Positions 23,809 through 32,178 of a stretch of DNA of 64,000 bases are shown piece by piece. A program made the translations under genes and the position numbers. Every line of letters starts with the position of its first letter. The first letter of the stretch is position 1. The notes under the pieces are model-generated. The model searched no databases, was not told the DNA's origin, and saw nothing but the letters and a program-made list of their open reading frames with translations. The stretch comes from Leminorella grimontii ATCC 33999 = DSM 5078 (GTDB taxonomy: Bacteria > Pseudomonadota > Gammaproteobacteria > Enterobacterales > Enterobacteriaceae): positions 62,001 to 126,000 of the forward strand of contig NZ_AUUA01000001.1 of NCBI RefSeq assembly GCF_000439085.1, written 5' to 3'.

Positions 23809-24033
23809 ATGATGGTGAAGAAATTTATGATTATGGCGGCCGGTGTTGCGCTGCTCTTTGGCCTTTCGGGCTGTGCAAGCCAGTACGTTATGACCACGAA
23901 AACCGGCCAGACTATCGTAACGCACGGCAAACCCGAGTTGGATAAAGAAACCGGCATGACGCGTTATACGGATCAGGACGGTAACGAACACCAAATCAAT
24001 TCAGCGGACGTCGCTGAGCTGGTGGAAAAGTAA
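23809..24033 (+). CDS. YgdI/YgdR-family lipoprotein
   Basis: 74 residues with lipobox LSGC (Cys22), then a short SH3-like domain YVMTTKTGQTIVTHGKPELD and TRYTDQDGNEHQINSADV, the DUF903 pattern of YgdI/YgdR. Outer-membrane location is expected. Start ATG 23809 behind GAGGACTGA. Paralogs of this family are common in enterobacteria and their role is unknown. Confidence 0.88.
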   Translation: MMVKKFMIMAAGVALLFGLSGCASQYVMTTKTGQTIVTHGKPELDKETGMTRYTDQDGNEHQINSADVAELVEK

Positions 24034-24049
24034 TTTAAGATCGTTTTTG

Positions 24050-24095
24050 CATACCGTGTCTCTGCACATGCGTCGGGGGCATCGGTATGTTTTAA
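24050..24095 (+). terminator. Terminator of the YgdI-like gene
   Basis: CATACCG and CGGTATG arms around a long, partly paired loop, followed by TTTTAAG. About 20 bases after the stop codon. Confidence 0.55.
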
Positions 24096-24241
24096 GATAA
24101 TTTGATTTTTACTTAGTCACCTGTGTTATCGTCTATGATTGAAAGTAACGTAACGGTTGTTCCGGCGAGCCAGCACTGAAAGCGCGGCCTGCGTGACGTT
24201 CATATATGTATCGATGTCTTTCAATAGATGGAGATTAAAGC

Positions 24242-24502
24242 ATGGGGAATAAGGTAAAAGCGTTTTACGTTGCCGCCAGCCTGCTGGCCATATCGGCTAT
24301 TCAGGGCTGCTCATCTGAAGCGGAACGGTCAAACTCGCCGCGCATTGGCGGGCAGGGAAATCCAGCCGATGTTTATTGTGTAGAGTCTGGAGGGAAGGTT
24401 ATTCCCAAGCAGAATGCGCAAGGCGCCTACTCCCTTTGTTCTTTCCCTGACGGCGTCCAGGTTGATACCTGGGAACTCTATCGGGCGAATCACAAGGGAT
24501 AA
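24242..24502 (+). CDS. DUF333 lipoprotein (YoaF/HslJ-type)
   Basis: 86 residues with a lipobox ending IQGC (Cys23), then a single DUF333 domain: NPADVYCVESGGKVIPKQNA ... LCSFPDGVQVDTWELYR. The two cysteines of the domain (YCVESG, SLCSF) probably form a disulfide. Probable envelope lipoprotein of unknown role. Start behind GGAGATTAAAGC. Confidence 0.85.
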   Translation: MGNKVKAFYVAASLLAISAIQGCSSEAERSNSPRIGGQGNPADVYCVESGGKVIPKQNAQGAYSLCSFPDGVQVDTWELYRANHKG

Positions 24503-24587
24503 TCCTACTTTTTGACTGTACTTAGAAAAGTGAATTCGCCGGAGTGCGATTCACGTATTGACTTACCTATCGTTGTATAATATTTTA

Positions 24588-24682
24588 TATATCGATTAAG
24601 CACATCCTCACCGAATGGCTTGATTAGATATACTGTTAAATTGCTCGCTTTGCCCCGATCGCCATCGGGGCTTTTCTTTTTT
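24588..24682 (+). ncRNA. Candidate ~90-nt small RNA
   Basis: A promoter-like pair TTGACT (24558-24563), 17-base spacer, TATTTT (24581-24586), overlapped by a perfect TATAAT (24576-24581), lies upstream of a strong terminator: GCCCCGAT (24652-24659) with ATCGGGGC (24664-24671), then TTTTCTTTTTTT. The ~90 bases between carry no ORF but contain an unpaired CACATCCTCACC, able to pair with Shine-Dalgarno sequences. This is the usual layout of Hfq-dependent sRNAs. The alternative is that it is only the long 3' UTR and terminator of the DUF333 gene. I recognise no known sRNA family. Confidence 0.4.
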
Positions 24683-24683
24683 T
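24652..24683 (+). terminator. Strong intrinsic terminator
   Basis: Stem GCCCCGAT/ATCGGGGC with a 4-base loop and a tail TTTTCTTTTTTT. Ends the candidate sRNA or the DUF333 transcript, 150 bases downstream of the DUF333 stop. Confidence 0.88.
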
Positions 24684-24815
24684 ATTGTTCTCAACGTTCA
24701 AAAAGAAAAGACGTTGATCTAAAAATCATCTTTTTAGCTACGCCGCAGCCGTTCTATTTTCTGGTGCTTTGTCATATGATGTCGCATTGAAATTCAGTCA
24801 TATAGGGATAGAGCA

Positions 24816-25238
24816 ATGGCAGGAGAGCACCGCTGGCTTCGTTCTGGAAAAACGTTAGGAAAGGTTGTTATATTAGCCTCGGTAGCGTTGGCGGGTGAGG
24901 TATTAGCAAAACCGGAGATGAACGAGAAGCAAAAGTGTAAGGCTGCCATCGCCAGCTACTTTGAACTCGACGGTCGTGAAATTAATAGCCGTATTTCCAT
25001 TGTCGAGCAGCGCAAAAGCGGCGGTTACATCCTCGCGTTCAAAAAATCCCAGCAGAGGACGTTTAAATACCTTTGTCGTACTGATGGTAATCGAATCGTC
25101 TGGGGAGATGCGCAAGAGATGTTTGGAACGATGGAAATGACCTACCGAATGACAGCAAACAGCAACGTTGAGGTTAGCTATGTGGATGACACTACGCTGA
25201 AAAAGAACACGCTGAAGTATCGTCTCAGCGATCTGTGA
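24816..25238 (+). CDS. Secreted protein of unknown function
   Basis: 140 residues. A signal peptide is likely (LGKVVILASVALAGEVLA, cleaved before KPEM). The mature ~108 residues contain CKAAIASYFELDGREINSRI, GGYILAFKKSQQRTFKYLCR and a beta-rich end (EMTYRMTANSNVEVSYVDD), with one pair of cysteines that could form a disulfide. No family recognised. A terminator follows 22 bases later. Confidence 0.6.
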   Translation: MAGEHRWLRSGKTLGKVVILASVALAGEVLAKPEMNEKQKCKAAIASYFELDGREINSRISIVEQRKSGGYILAFKKSQQRTFKYLCRTDGNRIVWGDAQEMFGTMEMTYRMTANSNVEVSYVDDTTLKKNTLKYRLSDL

Positions 25239-25260
25239 AATCATTGCTCTGAACTATACT

Positions 25261-25283
25261 AAAAGCAGCGTCAGGCTGCTTTT
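25261..25283 (+). terminator. Terminator after the secreted protein
   Basis: AAAAGCAGC (25261-25269), short loop, GCTGCTTTT (25275-25283). Symmetrical with an A-run and T-run. It ends just before the ribosome binding site of the next small gene. Confidence 0.7.
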
Positions 25284-25306
25284 AGCCTATGACAGGAGCA
25301 CAATAG

Positions 25307-25486
25307 ATGGCCGGTTTACCTCTTTTCATGTTTGTTATTTTTCCTGCGGCGCTGGCTATGTCTATCAGATATGTGGCCAGACTGTGGGGAAAGACGCTCT
25401 CCTTTCTTCCCCTTTTCCTTTCTCTGGCGGCAATCAGCTTTGTGCTGTCAGTAGGTTACGTTGTCTATCATTATGGGCTGTCTTAG
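25307..25486 (+). CDS. 59-residue two-helix membrane protein
   Basis: MAGLPLFMFVIFPAALAMSI is the first membrane segment, then a basic linker RYVARLWGKT, and a second segment of ~25 hydrophobic residues ending VGYVVYHYGLS. ATG 25307 has AGGAG eight bases upstream. Coding potential is supported by the ribosome binding site and the clear helix-loop-helix plan with a positive linker; no family is recognised. It would be a small inner-membrane protein. Confidence 0.55.
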   Translation: MAGLPLFMFVIFPAALAMSIRYVARLWGKTLSFLPLFLSLAAISFVLSVGYVVYHYGLS

Positions 25487-25795
25487 TCAAAAAATAGGTA
25501 TACATCAGCGTGAATTTAGCTTTACGCTTCGGCAAACGATACCTGCTAAATTTCTTTTGCAGCCTCTAAATATCATACCTTTATCTGATTAAAAATTATT
25601 ATTGGAATTTAATTTCAATCTAATGCCTTATTTTTAGTTCATGTAGCCATGATTATCGAATTTATTGGTTTTAAATTGTTTTTAGTTGCGTTGATTTTGG
25701 TTTATTAGTCTGTATATTTCTGTCGTGTGAACCTATGAGCGGAGCGAGGCGCGAACGACCTCGTTCTCAACGGCGAACGGTGGAGAAGAGAGACT
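25487..25795. other. AT-rich intergenic region before leuE
   Basis: About 310 bases with no supported gene. A 19-codon hydrophobic ORF (25649-25708) lacks a ribosome binding site. The region presumably carries the leuE promoter; I see no defined operator. Confidence 0.4.
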
Positions 25796-26443
25796 ATGTT
25801 TGAAAGCATGGGAGTTATTAACCTGTGGACTTATATTATTGGCGTGATCTTCATTACGCTGGTGCCGGGGCCAAATTCGCTGTTTGTGCTAACCAGTAGC
25901 GCCAAGCACGGCGTTAAAGAAGGCTATAAGTCTGCCTTTGGCGTTTTCTTGGGGGACGCGACGCTAATATTTTTGGCATTTCTCGGCGTGGCGTCACTGG
26001 TTCGCACATCACCTCTCTTCTTCAGCGTCGTTAAGTATGCGGGAGCCGCTTATTTACTCTATCTGGGGGGCTCGATTCTTTATTCTACGCTTATCGGACG
26101 TAACAATAGAGAAGAGCGGGCTGCATCTGTAGGCCTGTCGAAAGCTAACTGCTTTAGAAAGGCGCTGCTGCTGAGCGTCACAAATCCCAAAATGATCATA
26201 TTTTACGTTTCTTTTTTCGTTCAGTTCGTCGATCCAGCCTATCCAGGAACGGCAATGCCGTTTTTTATTCTGGGCGCTATTTTAGAAACGTTCAGTATGA
26301 TATACCTGTCGGTGCTCATTTTTAGCGGCGCAACGCTGGCCGCTATGCTAAAACAGCGCTATAGTCTTGCTCGTTTATCGCATGGTTGTATAGGAACGCT
26401 TTTTCTGGCCTTTGGCCTGAAGCTTGCGTTGACGACATCGTAA
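25796..26443 (+). CDS. leuE: LeuE-like amino acid exporter (LysE/RhtB family)
   Basis: 215 residues with about six membrane helices. IGVIFITLVPGPNSLFVLTS is the RhtB family N-terminal signature, GVFLGDATLIFLAF and KYAGAAYLLYLGG follow, and LSVTNPKMIIFYVSFFVQFV matches the E. coli leucine exporter LeuE (YeaS) best among the RhtB proteins I remember (MFxxxGVxNxWTY start). It exports leucine and related residues. Regulation in E. coli is by Lrp; no site is assigned here. Confidence 0.85.
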   Translation: MFESMGVINLWTYIIGVIFITLVPGPNSLFVLTSSAKHGVKEGYKSAFGVFLGDATLIFLAFLGVASLVRTSPLFFSVVKYAGAAYLLYLGGSILYSTLIGRNNREERAASVGLSKANCFRKALLLSVTNPKMIIFYVSFFVQFVDPAYPGTAMPFFILGAILETFSMIYLSVLIFSGATLAAMLKQRYSLARLSHGCIGTLFLAFGLKLALTTS

Positions 26444-26503
26444 GCTCGCTGAGTTTATATCGGCGTCAGTTTTCAATTAGGGAAGTCACAAAGAAGGGAT
26501 GCA

Positions 26504-26863
26504 ATGATGAAAAAACGCCTGTTTTTTATGCTTATCGGCGCCGCAGGGTTAGCGGCTTCAATGAGCGCGCCGGCCGTTCAGGCCGAAAGCTATCAGGTCT
26601 GTGTTGAAAAGTATACTGATGCGGCTGGCCAACGCGCCGTATCTTTTAACGACTGCCGTGGCAATGACTACTATTTTAATTCGCGGCCCGCTCGTTCTGG
26701 CGCTGTTACTTCAGGTTCCGATCGTCGCTCGCGGGTTCGAGTCGTTGATGAATCAACGTATGCGGTAGACCGCTGGTGTGATGATTCCGGCTGCTACCGG
26801 ATCCGGAACAGGCAGGATATGTGCGTCCTTGAGGTTACCGGAGAAGTCATTCCCTGTCAGTAA
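26504..26863 (+). CDS. Secreted cysteine-containing protein, unknown
   Basis: 119 residues; signal peptide 1-27 (MLIGAAGLAASMSAPAVQA). The mature protein has six cysteines (VCVEKY, NDCRG, WCDDSGCYR, MCVLEV, IPCQ), enough for three disulfides, and an Arg/Ser-rich middle. Periplasmic or secreted. No family recognised. The YceK-like lipoprotein gene follows 23 bases later, so they may form an operon. Confidence 0.6.
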   Translation: MMKKRLFFMLIGAAGLAASMSAPAVQAESYQVCVEKYTDAAGQRAVSFNDCRGNDYYFNSRPARSGAVTSGSDRRSRVRVVDESTYAVDRWCDDSGCYRIRNRQDMCVLEVTGEVIPCQ

Positions 26864-26886
26864 ATGCGAAAAGAGAAGGAAGGCGC

Positions 26887-27117
26887 ATGCGAATCAGAGC
26901 AGGGCTTTTAGCGCTCGCGTTGGTCTGTTTGGCCGGATGTGGCAGCTTTGCCAGCCGATTTAACGGACACGGAGACGAATACTATTCTGGGGTACAGTAC
27001 TCGCTTGATAGAGCCAGAGAAGGTTATCCCGCATATTATGTTGACGTACCGTTCTCTTTTTTATTTGATACGGTAATGCTTCCGGCAGATGCCATTCGTA
27101 TAGAATCTTCTCGGTAG
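26887..27117 (+). CDS. YceK/YidQ-family lipoprotein
   Basis: 76 residues; lipobox LAGC (Cys18). YYSGVQYSLDRARE and YYVDVPFSFLFDTVMLPADA, the D-x-P-FS-x-x-x-DT-x-LP signature of YceK/YidQ, are clear. Small envelope lipoprotein of unknown role. ATG 26887 follows GAAGGAAGGCGC. Terminator at 27131-27163. Confidence 0.9.
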   Translation: MRIRAGLLALALVCLAGCGSFASRFNGHGDEYYSGVQYSLDRAREGYPAYYVDVPFSFLFDTVMLPADAIRIESSR

Positions 27118-27130
27118 CTGGATTTATAGA

Positions 27131-27163
27131 AAAACACCCTGTTAATTATTACAGGGTGTTTAT
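27131..27163 (+). terminator. Terminator of the YceK-like gene
   Basis: ACACCCTGT (27134-27142), loop TAATTATT, ACAGGGTGT (27151-27159), then TTAT; an A-run precedes the stem. Confidence 0.8.
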
Positions 27164-27336
27164 CTGTTGGGATCTAGATAACTCTTTAAATACGCTAATT
27201 ATTAGCCGGTACACATTGCTTAATTTTTTTATAAAACTAGTATTTGTTATTTTTAATTTACAACTCTTCTGCATTTGTTAATTAATGTATTAGTTTGTCT
27301 TGTAGGCCAGTTTGCTATGTAATGGCCTGAAGCTAT

Positions 27337-27546
27337 TTAAATAGCAGGAGCGCCTTCCGTAATTTTCCTTTGTATTATCAGCTGCATTCTCCTGATTTTA
27401 TGCTCAGTAATATCGCGAAGCGCAACAGTTTTGTAACATCTTGAACATATTGCCCCATGTATATCATCCAGGGTTTTTACCGGATGATTTGAGCGGAATG
27501 AGTCGCAACCACACTTTGAGCATTGAAACGTAAAGTCAGGACACAT
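27337..27546 (-). CDS. Small zinc-ribbon protein
   Basis: 69 residues from ATG 27546 with GAGAGGTTTCT upstream. FQCSKCGCDSF and AICSRCYKTV supply two CxxC pairs that probably hold one zinc ion; the end is a charged helix. It resembles the small putative zinc-binding proteins (ECs_2282-like) found in enterobacterial accessory regions and prophages. No nearby phage genes. Confidence 0.65.
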   Translation of the reverse strand: MCPDFTFQCSKCGCDSFRSNHPVKTLDDIHGAICSRCYKTVALRDITEHKIRRMQLIIQRKITEGAPAI

Positions 27547-27830
27547 AGAAACCTCTCTATATGAAGGGTTACTTTGTTAGCGCTAGTTATACCATATACC
27601 CCCACTAAATACAGGTGTTCTTTAGTACACTTAAGGAGTTTTTTCATTTCCAATAAAATAGTATTTATTTCTATATTATATATAAACTGGGAAACTCTTT
27701 AGGCGTTTCTATTTAAATTAATTTTGTCCATATAACGTGTTTTTCTTTTTTTAATCTTTCCTGACGGTTGTTCGATACGGCTAAATCCGCTACTCTTCCG
27801 GCTTTGCCGCTGTTTCTGAGCTTTCATGTT

Positions 27831-28532
27831 ATGCGTTGTCCTGCCGTATTATTGCTTTTTATCATCCTGTCACCGGCGTCTGGTTATGGAAAGGACGCAT
27901 CGCCAAACATCAGCTTTAGCCAGGCGAAACGTCTGGCCGTTGAGATTCATAAAGAGAAGGCGCTGACGTTTTACTGTGGATGTAAAATTCGATGGCAGGG
28001 AAAGAAGGGCATTCCGGATTTAAAATCTTGCGGATATAAAATCCGCCATAACGCGGAGCGTGCTCGACGCATTGAGTGGGAGCACGTAGTGCCTGCTTGG
28101 CAGTTTGGCCACCAGCGACAGTGCTGGCAAAACGGCGGAAGGAAAAACTGTACTAAAGACCCGGTTTATAACGTCATGGAGACGGATTTACACAACCTGC
28201 AGCCCTCTATCGGCGAAGTAAACGACGATCGCTCCAACTTTCGATTTGAGCAGTGGAACGGCCTTGGCGAGCAGTATGGGCAATGCCAAATGAAAATCGA
28301 TTTCAAAGATCGCGCAGTTGAGCCACCGGAACGAGCTCGGGGGGCGATTGCGAGAACCTATTTTTATATGAGAGATAGATACCGGCTAACCCTGTCCAAG
28401 CAACAGGCGGAACTGTTTCGCGTATGGGATATGTTATACCCGGCAACGTCTTGGGAGTGTGAACGCAACAGGCGCATTTTACAGGTGCAGGGCAACGACA
28501 ATCCCTATGTGACCAAACGCTGTAAAAGATAG
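27831..28532 (+). CDS. endA: Endonuclease I, periplasmic nuclease
   Basis: 233 residues from ATG 27831; a longer reading from a TTG at 27768 is unlikely. Signal peptide 1-22 ([15 protein letters not shown]). [58 protein letters not shown] and [16 protein letters not shown] reproduce E. coli EndA nearly residue for residue, with the beta-beta-alpha metal His and Asn. It cuts DNA in the periplasm. The context differs from E. coli, where I recall endA next to sprT and gshB. Confidence 0.95.
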   Translation: MRCPAVLLLFIILSPASGYGKDASPNISFSQAKRLAVEIHKEKALTFYCGCKIRWQGKKGIPDLKSCGYKIRHNAERARRIEWEHVVPAWQFGHQRQCWQNGGRKNCTKDPVYNVMETDLHNLQPSIGEVNDDRSNFRFEQWNGLGEQYGQCQMKIDFKDRAVEPPERARGAIARTYFYMRDRYRLTLSKQQAELFRVWDMLYPATSWECERNRRILQVQGNDNPYVTKRCKR

Positions 28533-28770
28533 CGTTTATCAAAGCATTTCATCGGGCCTAGTGAGGGTAAAGGCGTTCACTGATAGCATAAAATTTTTTA
28601 TACCCGGTAATAGGATAAACAACTTACCTATTAATTAAATAAAGGGGTATTGGAAACGCTTTCACTGATACTACTCATATTAGTTATTTGATGATATAAT
28701 TTTTAAAGAACAAGCATGATGTTGTTCTAACTGGTTATTTTAAATAAACATATTTCAAGGAAATGAATAC

Positions 28771-29088
28771 ATGAAACCTTCTCGCATTCTTCTTTCTTCT
28801 GTTGTTGCTTTTTCTCTGTTGGCTTTAAGCGGCTGTGGTGAAAAGGACAAGCCGGCTGCACAAGCTGATAATGGTTTACCTGCCGAGTGCAATGAGTATG
28901 TAAATACCATCACCGCCTGTGTAAACAAGCTGGGCAAAGACAACAAAGCAATGGCCGATCAGTTCAAGACTCAAATGGATCAAGCTACCGAGTCCTGGAA
29001 GCAAATGGCTGATAAAGAAGCGCTGAAGAATAGCTGCAAAGCCGCGATGGATGCGTTCAAGCCGACCCTGTCTCAGCTGGGCTGCTAA
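28771..29088 (+). CDS. DUF5339-type lipoprotein
   Basis: 105 residues with lipobox LSGC (Cys22). The mature part, LPAECNEYVNTITACVNKLG then helices ending CKAAMDAFKPTLSQLGC, has four cysteines in a helical bundle and fits DUF5339. Envelope lipoprotein of unknown role. AAGGAAATGAATAC precedes the ATG. Confidence 0.75.
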   Translation: MKPSRILLSSVVAFSLLALSGCGEKDKPAAQADNGLPAECNEYVNTITACVNKLGKDNKAMADQFKTQMDQATESWKQMADKEALKNSCKAAMDAFKPTLSQLGC

Positions 29089-29100
29089 TTTTGCTCATTA

Positions 29101-29135
29101 TCACACCGCGAGAAATTGCGGTGTGATGTGTTTCC
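29101..29135 (+). terminator. Terminator of the DUF5339 gene
   Basis: TCACACCGC (29101-29109), loop, GCGGTGTGA (29118-29126), then TGTGTTTCC. Thirteen bases after the stop. Confidence 0.75.
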
Positions 29136-29332
29136 TCCCCTCATTCTATCTTTATCAAAGTTCGCTACTTATTCTCAAAATGAATAAGCCTTTTCCCCGC
29201 GTTTTCTTATTTCTGATAACTTATTAAGTGCACGCTTTCCGTTTTTATTTATTTTTCATAAGTAAATATAGCCATAATGTTGCCAATTAGTATATATAAC
29301 GTAACGTGATATTATCTATTTATATCTAATTT

Positions 29333-29363
29333 AAAATAAAACCGCTTTCCTTGAGGAAAGCGG
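29333..29363 (-). terminator. Terminator of the rtcB-prfH operon
   Basis: On the minus strand: CCGCTTTCC, loop TCAA, GGAAAGCGG, then TTTTATTTT. Twenty bases after the prfH stop. Confidence 0.88.
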
Positions 29364-29383
29364 CCTTATTTCTTTACAGTCGG

Positions 29384-29998
29384 TTATGCCGGTTTAAATG
29401 CTTCACCTTTAAACACTAAAGACGGATTTCCTCGTTCAATATGATGATGGAAAAGACGGCGCTCCGCCTTTTGCGTCGAGATGGCCTGCTGTTCCAACTG
29501 GCTCAACCGGTGGGATATCAACAAAACGGCGAGCTTTTTGTTGGCGTGCTGGCTCCGCTCGGACTGCACCTTCACGCTGATACCGCTGGTTGAATGCGTT
29601 GCTCTGATCGCTGAGTCCGTCTTATTAACGTGCTGCCCGCCTGGGCCAGACGCCCTAAGCGTTTCAAAGCGGATTTCGCCTTCCAGAGCGGAGCTAGGCC
29701 GTTCGAAGCGAGCGATGCCGATATACCAGTTTTTACGCCCGTAGTGGGGGCGATAGGGGCTTTGACATGTCCACAGCAGGGCGCCGCACCAGCGTTTTGC
29801 CAGCTTTTCGGCACTTTCGCCATAAAGGGCTACCAGCGCCGAGCGCAGAGTGCCCCGATGTCGTCCCGGTTCTAGTTCCAGACGTTCCAGCTTCACATTT
29901 GACGCATCGGCTTCTTTATGCAGTCTGTCCAGCGCCTTACTAACGGCCAGGCAGCACTCTTCCGGTCCTTGGGCAGAGGAGAGTTGTAGCAATATCAT
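29384..29998 (-). CDS. prfH: Peptide chain release factor homolog PrfH
   Basis: 204 residues. It keeps the catalytic RF domain: [20 protein letters not shown] with GGQ at 120-122, then [15 protein letters not shown]. It lacks the stop-codon-reading domain of RF1/RF2. PrfH is encoded with RtcB-type ligases; as I recall the literature, PrfH releases the peptide from ribosomes whose 16S decoding centre has been cut (colicin E3-like damage) and the ligase reseals the rRNA. Its ATG overlaps the rtcB stop by 4 bases, so the pair is translationally coupled. Confidence 0.93.
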   Translation of the reverse strand: MILLQLSSAQGPEECCLAVSKALDRLHKEADASNVKLERLELEPGRHRGTLRSALVALYGESAEKLAKRWCGALLWTCQSPYRPHYGRKNWYIGIARFERPSSALEGEIRFETLRASGPGGQHVNKTDSAIRATHSTSGISVKVQSERSQHANKKLAVLLISHRLSQLEQQAISTQKAERRLFHHHIERGNPSLVFKGEAFKPA

Positions 29999-31134
29999 TC
30001 GCTTTTTCCTCCGCTCGTCTTGTAGGTCAACATCGGCTTAAGGCGGGCGATTGGAACGACTAAACCTGCGCCAGTCAGGGTATCTACTACGCTGTCTATT
30101 GACTTATAGGCCTGTGGCGCTTCTTCATAAATAAGCTGCCTGTCCTGACAGATGACTCTGCTTCCCATTGCCGTTCGGCTCAGCTGTTCTGGCGTAAAGC
30201 GTGCCGACAGCCGGTTTTTACAGTCAGAACGCATCCATTTACGGCCTGCGCCGTGGGCGAGTGAATGGAGGCTGCTTTCTGATAACCGTGGCTTAACCAG
30301 ATAGCTATAGTCGCCTCGTGAACCGGGTATAATAACGGCACCCCGGTCGGACGGCGTCGCACCCTTACGGTGTAGCCAGCCATCGCTGCCGCCTATTTTG
30401 CTCGGCTCAACCAAATTATGATGAACGTCGACTATCCGTTGACCTTCAGTTCTGATTTGTTCCAGCATGCGCAACGCGATCAGGCGCCGATTTTCTTCAG
30501 CAAAGCCTAACGCCTGCCGGTGAGCGTCAAGATACTGCTTTGCATCTTCGCCGTTTTCGAGCAGGCCGCGGTGGCCAAAACGTTCAACGTGATCGCGCAA
30601 GATAGCCTGTCCTAATCCGCGTGAGCCGCTGTGTACTAACAGCAGTAGGGCGCTTGCATCAATTGAAAGCGCCTCTGCTTCATCGCTGTTGTAAACGGTA
30701 TCAACCGCTTGCAGTTCGGCAAAGTGGTTGCCGCCGCCGATAGAGCCCAGCGAGTTATAAAAGGGATGTTGCTGCATCGACGACAGGGCGTACGTTTCCA
30801 GCCATTCCGTCGCAGCAAAATCACCAAGGCCGGACAGCCTCTTTTCAAGCTTATCCAGGCGGGCCTGCTTTAACGTCATAGACGTTTGCCAAAGCCCCAT
30901 GCCGCAACCAATGTCATTGCCTACAAGTGCAGGGTAGAAGCAGCCCGTGGAGAAAAATGCGGCGCCGACGGGGTATCCTCTGCCGGGATGCAAATCCGGC
31001 ATGCCGACGACGCTGACCATTCCCGGCATTGCGGCGGTAGTTTGTAATTGTTGGATCGCTAAACCTTCGATCCAGAGGTCATCCGACGCGATATAGGATG
31101 CGCGCTCGGATAGGGGACGAATAAAATTGCCCAT
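29995..31134 (-). CDS. RtcB-family RNA ligase (PrfH-linked RtcB2 type)
   Basis: 379 residues from ATG 31134 ([20 protein letters not shown]). It joins 2',3'-cyclic phosphate to 5'-OH RNA ends using GTP and Mn2+. Motifs: [29 protein letters not shown] (metal Cys), [31 protein letters not shown] and LAHGAGRKW (His guanylylated). All active-site elements are present. The shorter length suits the PrfH-linked group rather than the 408-residue housekeeping RtcB. An in-frame ATG at 31263 has its Shine-Dalgarno only one base away and adds 43 non-conserved residues. I prefer 31134, although no good ribosome binding site precedes it; translation may depend on the leader ORF at 31211-31258. Confidence 0.9.
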   Translation of the reverse strand: MGNFIRPLSERASYIASDDLWIEGLAIQQLQTTAAMPGMVSVVGMPDLHPGRGYPVGAAFFSTGCFYPALVGNDIGCGMGLWQTSMTLKQARLDKLEKRLSGLGDFAATEWLETYALSSMQQHPFYNSLGSIGGGNHFAELQAVDTVYNSDEAEALSIDASALLLLVHSGSRGLGQAILRDHVERFGHRGLLENGEDAKQYLDAHRQALGFAEENRRLIALRMLEQIRTEGQRIVDVHHNLVEPSKIGGSDGWLHRKGATPSDRGAVIIPGSRGDYSYLVKPRLSESSLHSLAHGAGRKWMRSDCKNRLSARFTPEQLSRTAMGSRVICQDRQLIYEEAPQAYKSIDSVVDTLTGAGLVVPIARLKPMLTYKTSGGKSE

Positions 31135-31210
31135 ATACCAATCCATAGAAAGGTGAATAAAAATAAATGGAGTTGGCAGGCCGAAGCCAGGGGGAGTAAC
31201 TGAAAGGTAA

Positions 31211-31258
31211 TTAGCCCTGAATACGCCTGCAAAGGGTAATGTGTTGAACTTGCTGCAT
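31211..31258 (-). CDS. 15-codon leader ORF upstream of rtcB
   Basis: ATG 31258 follows AGGAGGT with a 5-base spacer, the best ribosome binding site of this operon, yet the frame codes only MQQVQHITLCRRIQG and stops with TAA at 31211-31213. It ends 76 bases before the rtcB start, which itself lacks a good site. This arrangement suggests a leader peptide that couples or senses translation for the repair operon. No family; coding status unproven. Confidence 0.4.
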   Translation of the reverse strand: MQQVQHITLCRRIQG

Positions 31259-31304
31259 GACATACCTCCTTTGCGGGTAAATGAATATTAAGATACAAAA
31301 TGAT

Positions 31305-31332
31305 GAAAAATCGCGCGCATCGTAGTGCGCGC
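31305..31332 (-). terminator. Terminator of the YiiX-like gene
   Basis: On the minus strand: GCGCGCA, loop CTACGA, TGCGCGC, then GATTTTTC. It lies between the YiiX-like gene and the rtcB operon, 17 bases after the stop. Confidence 0.85.
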
Positions 31333-31348
31333 CGACGTAAATAGCAAG

Positions 31349-31966
31349 CTATTTTTCTGCAACCGTATACAGCTGCCCGGCGTCGAACATCGCCTGAGGG
31401 GATATTACCGTTTCGTTTAGCGGTATGCGGTCGCCGTAGCGTTCTTTCAGCTTGGCCTTGACGGCTGGGGAATTGAGATTAAAGTCGCCCAGTTTTTGCA
31501 GTTGGCCGATGTTCATGCCTAGCGCGTTAGAGTAGATTTTCCACACGACTTCCGAGCAGTACTGACGTTCGTCAGACCAGGAAAAGGTTAAGTCATAGGG
31601 CTTACCCACATAGCGTTCTGCCGTCTGCTGTAACCGTTTTTGCTGGTCGGAGGAAAGCCCCGCTTTAACCCTCTTGGCGACGAATTTTCCATCCACGCCT
31701 CGGGCAATCCAAACGTCCAGCGGCGTATAGGTGACGCGTCTGGACGCTTCAAAAACGTAGGGCTTCTTATCGCGAATGACGACCATACCCATGTGGCTAT
31801 AGGGGGAACCGGTTGCCTGTTGGATCGCCAGGCTTTGTGAAGAACGGGAGGTGTGAAAAATGATATCTCCCGTCTGGGGCTCGTAGCCATGGCCCGTCGG
31901 AATGACGAAAGCGAGTAGCGCAACAAAAAGAAAAGCGTAAAGATAAATGTGGCGATGAGAGGCCAT
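31349..31966 (-). CDS. yiiX: YiiX-like permuted papain-fold enzyme, exported
   Basis: 205 residues from ATG 31966; residues 1-25 form a signal peptide or anchor (YLYAFLFVALLAFVIPTGHG). YEPQTGDIIFHTSRSSQSLA, YSHMGMVVIRDKKPYVFEA and SDERQYCSEVVWKIYSNALG correspond to the His (SHMGMV) and Cys (YCSEVVW) of the YiiX/YebB NlpC/P60-related hydrolases. Length and sequence agree with E. coli YiiX. Its substrate is unknown; lipid-linked or amide bonds are the family's usual targets. Confidence 0.88.
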   Translation of the reverse strand: MASHRHIYLYAFLFVALLAFVIPTGHGYEPQTGDIIFHTSRSSQSLAIQQATGSPYSHMGMVVIRDKKPYVFEASRRVTYTPLDVWIARGVDGKFVAKRVKAGLSSDQQKRLQQTAERYVGKPYDLTFSWSDERQYCSEVVWKIYSNALGMNIGQLQKLGDFNLNSPAVKAKLKERYGDRIPLNETVISPQAMFDAGQLYTVAEK

Positions 31967-32178
31967 ATCGTCAACGTCCTGTGTTGATGGTTTGGGCGGC
32001 AGAGTAGCGGGCGATAGTGAAGCCACTGTGAAGTTTTGTCAGGCATTTAAAGCGAATGGCAGTGAAATGTTACAATTTATGCCGTTAGTTCCCTAAAAAA
32101 TGTATGCATTCTTATTGATTGAGGAGAGTGGCTATTGTAGCGTGGTGGCATTAAGGTTCGGCATAGATAAAGGGAATT

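Noticed and set aside
25649-25708. 19-codon hydrophobic peptide resembling a type I toxin such as Ibs
   Set aside because: No ribosome binding site and no antisense RNA promoter visible; resemblance is limited to hydrophobicity.
31135-31263. 43-residue N-terminal extension of the RtcB ligase
   Set aside because: The ATG lies one base from the Shine-Dalgarno sequence, the extension is not of RtcB type, and the family start MGNF... lies at 31134.
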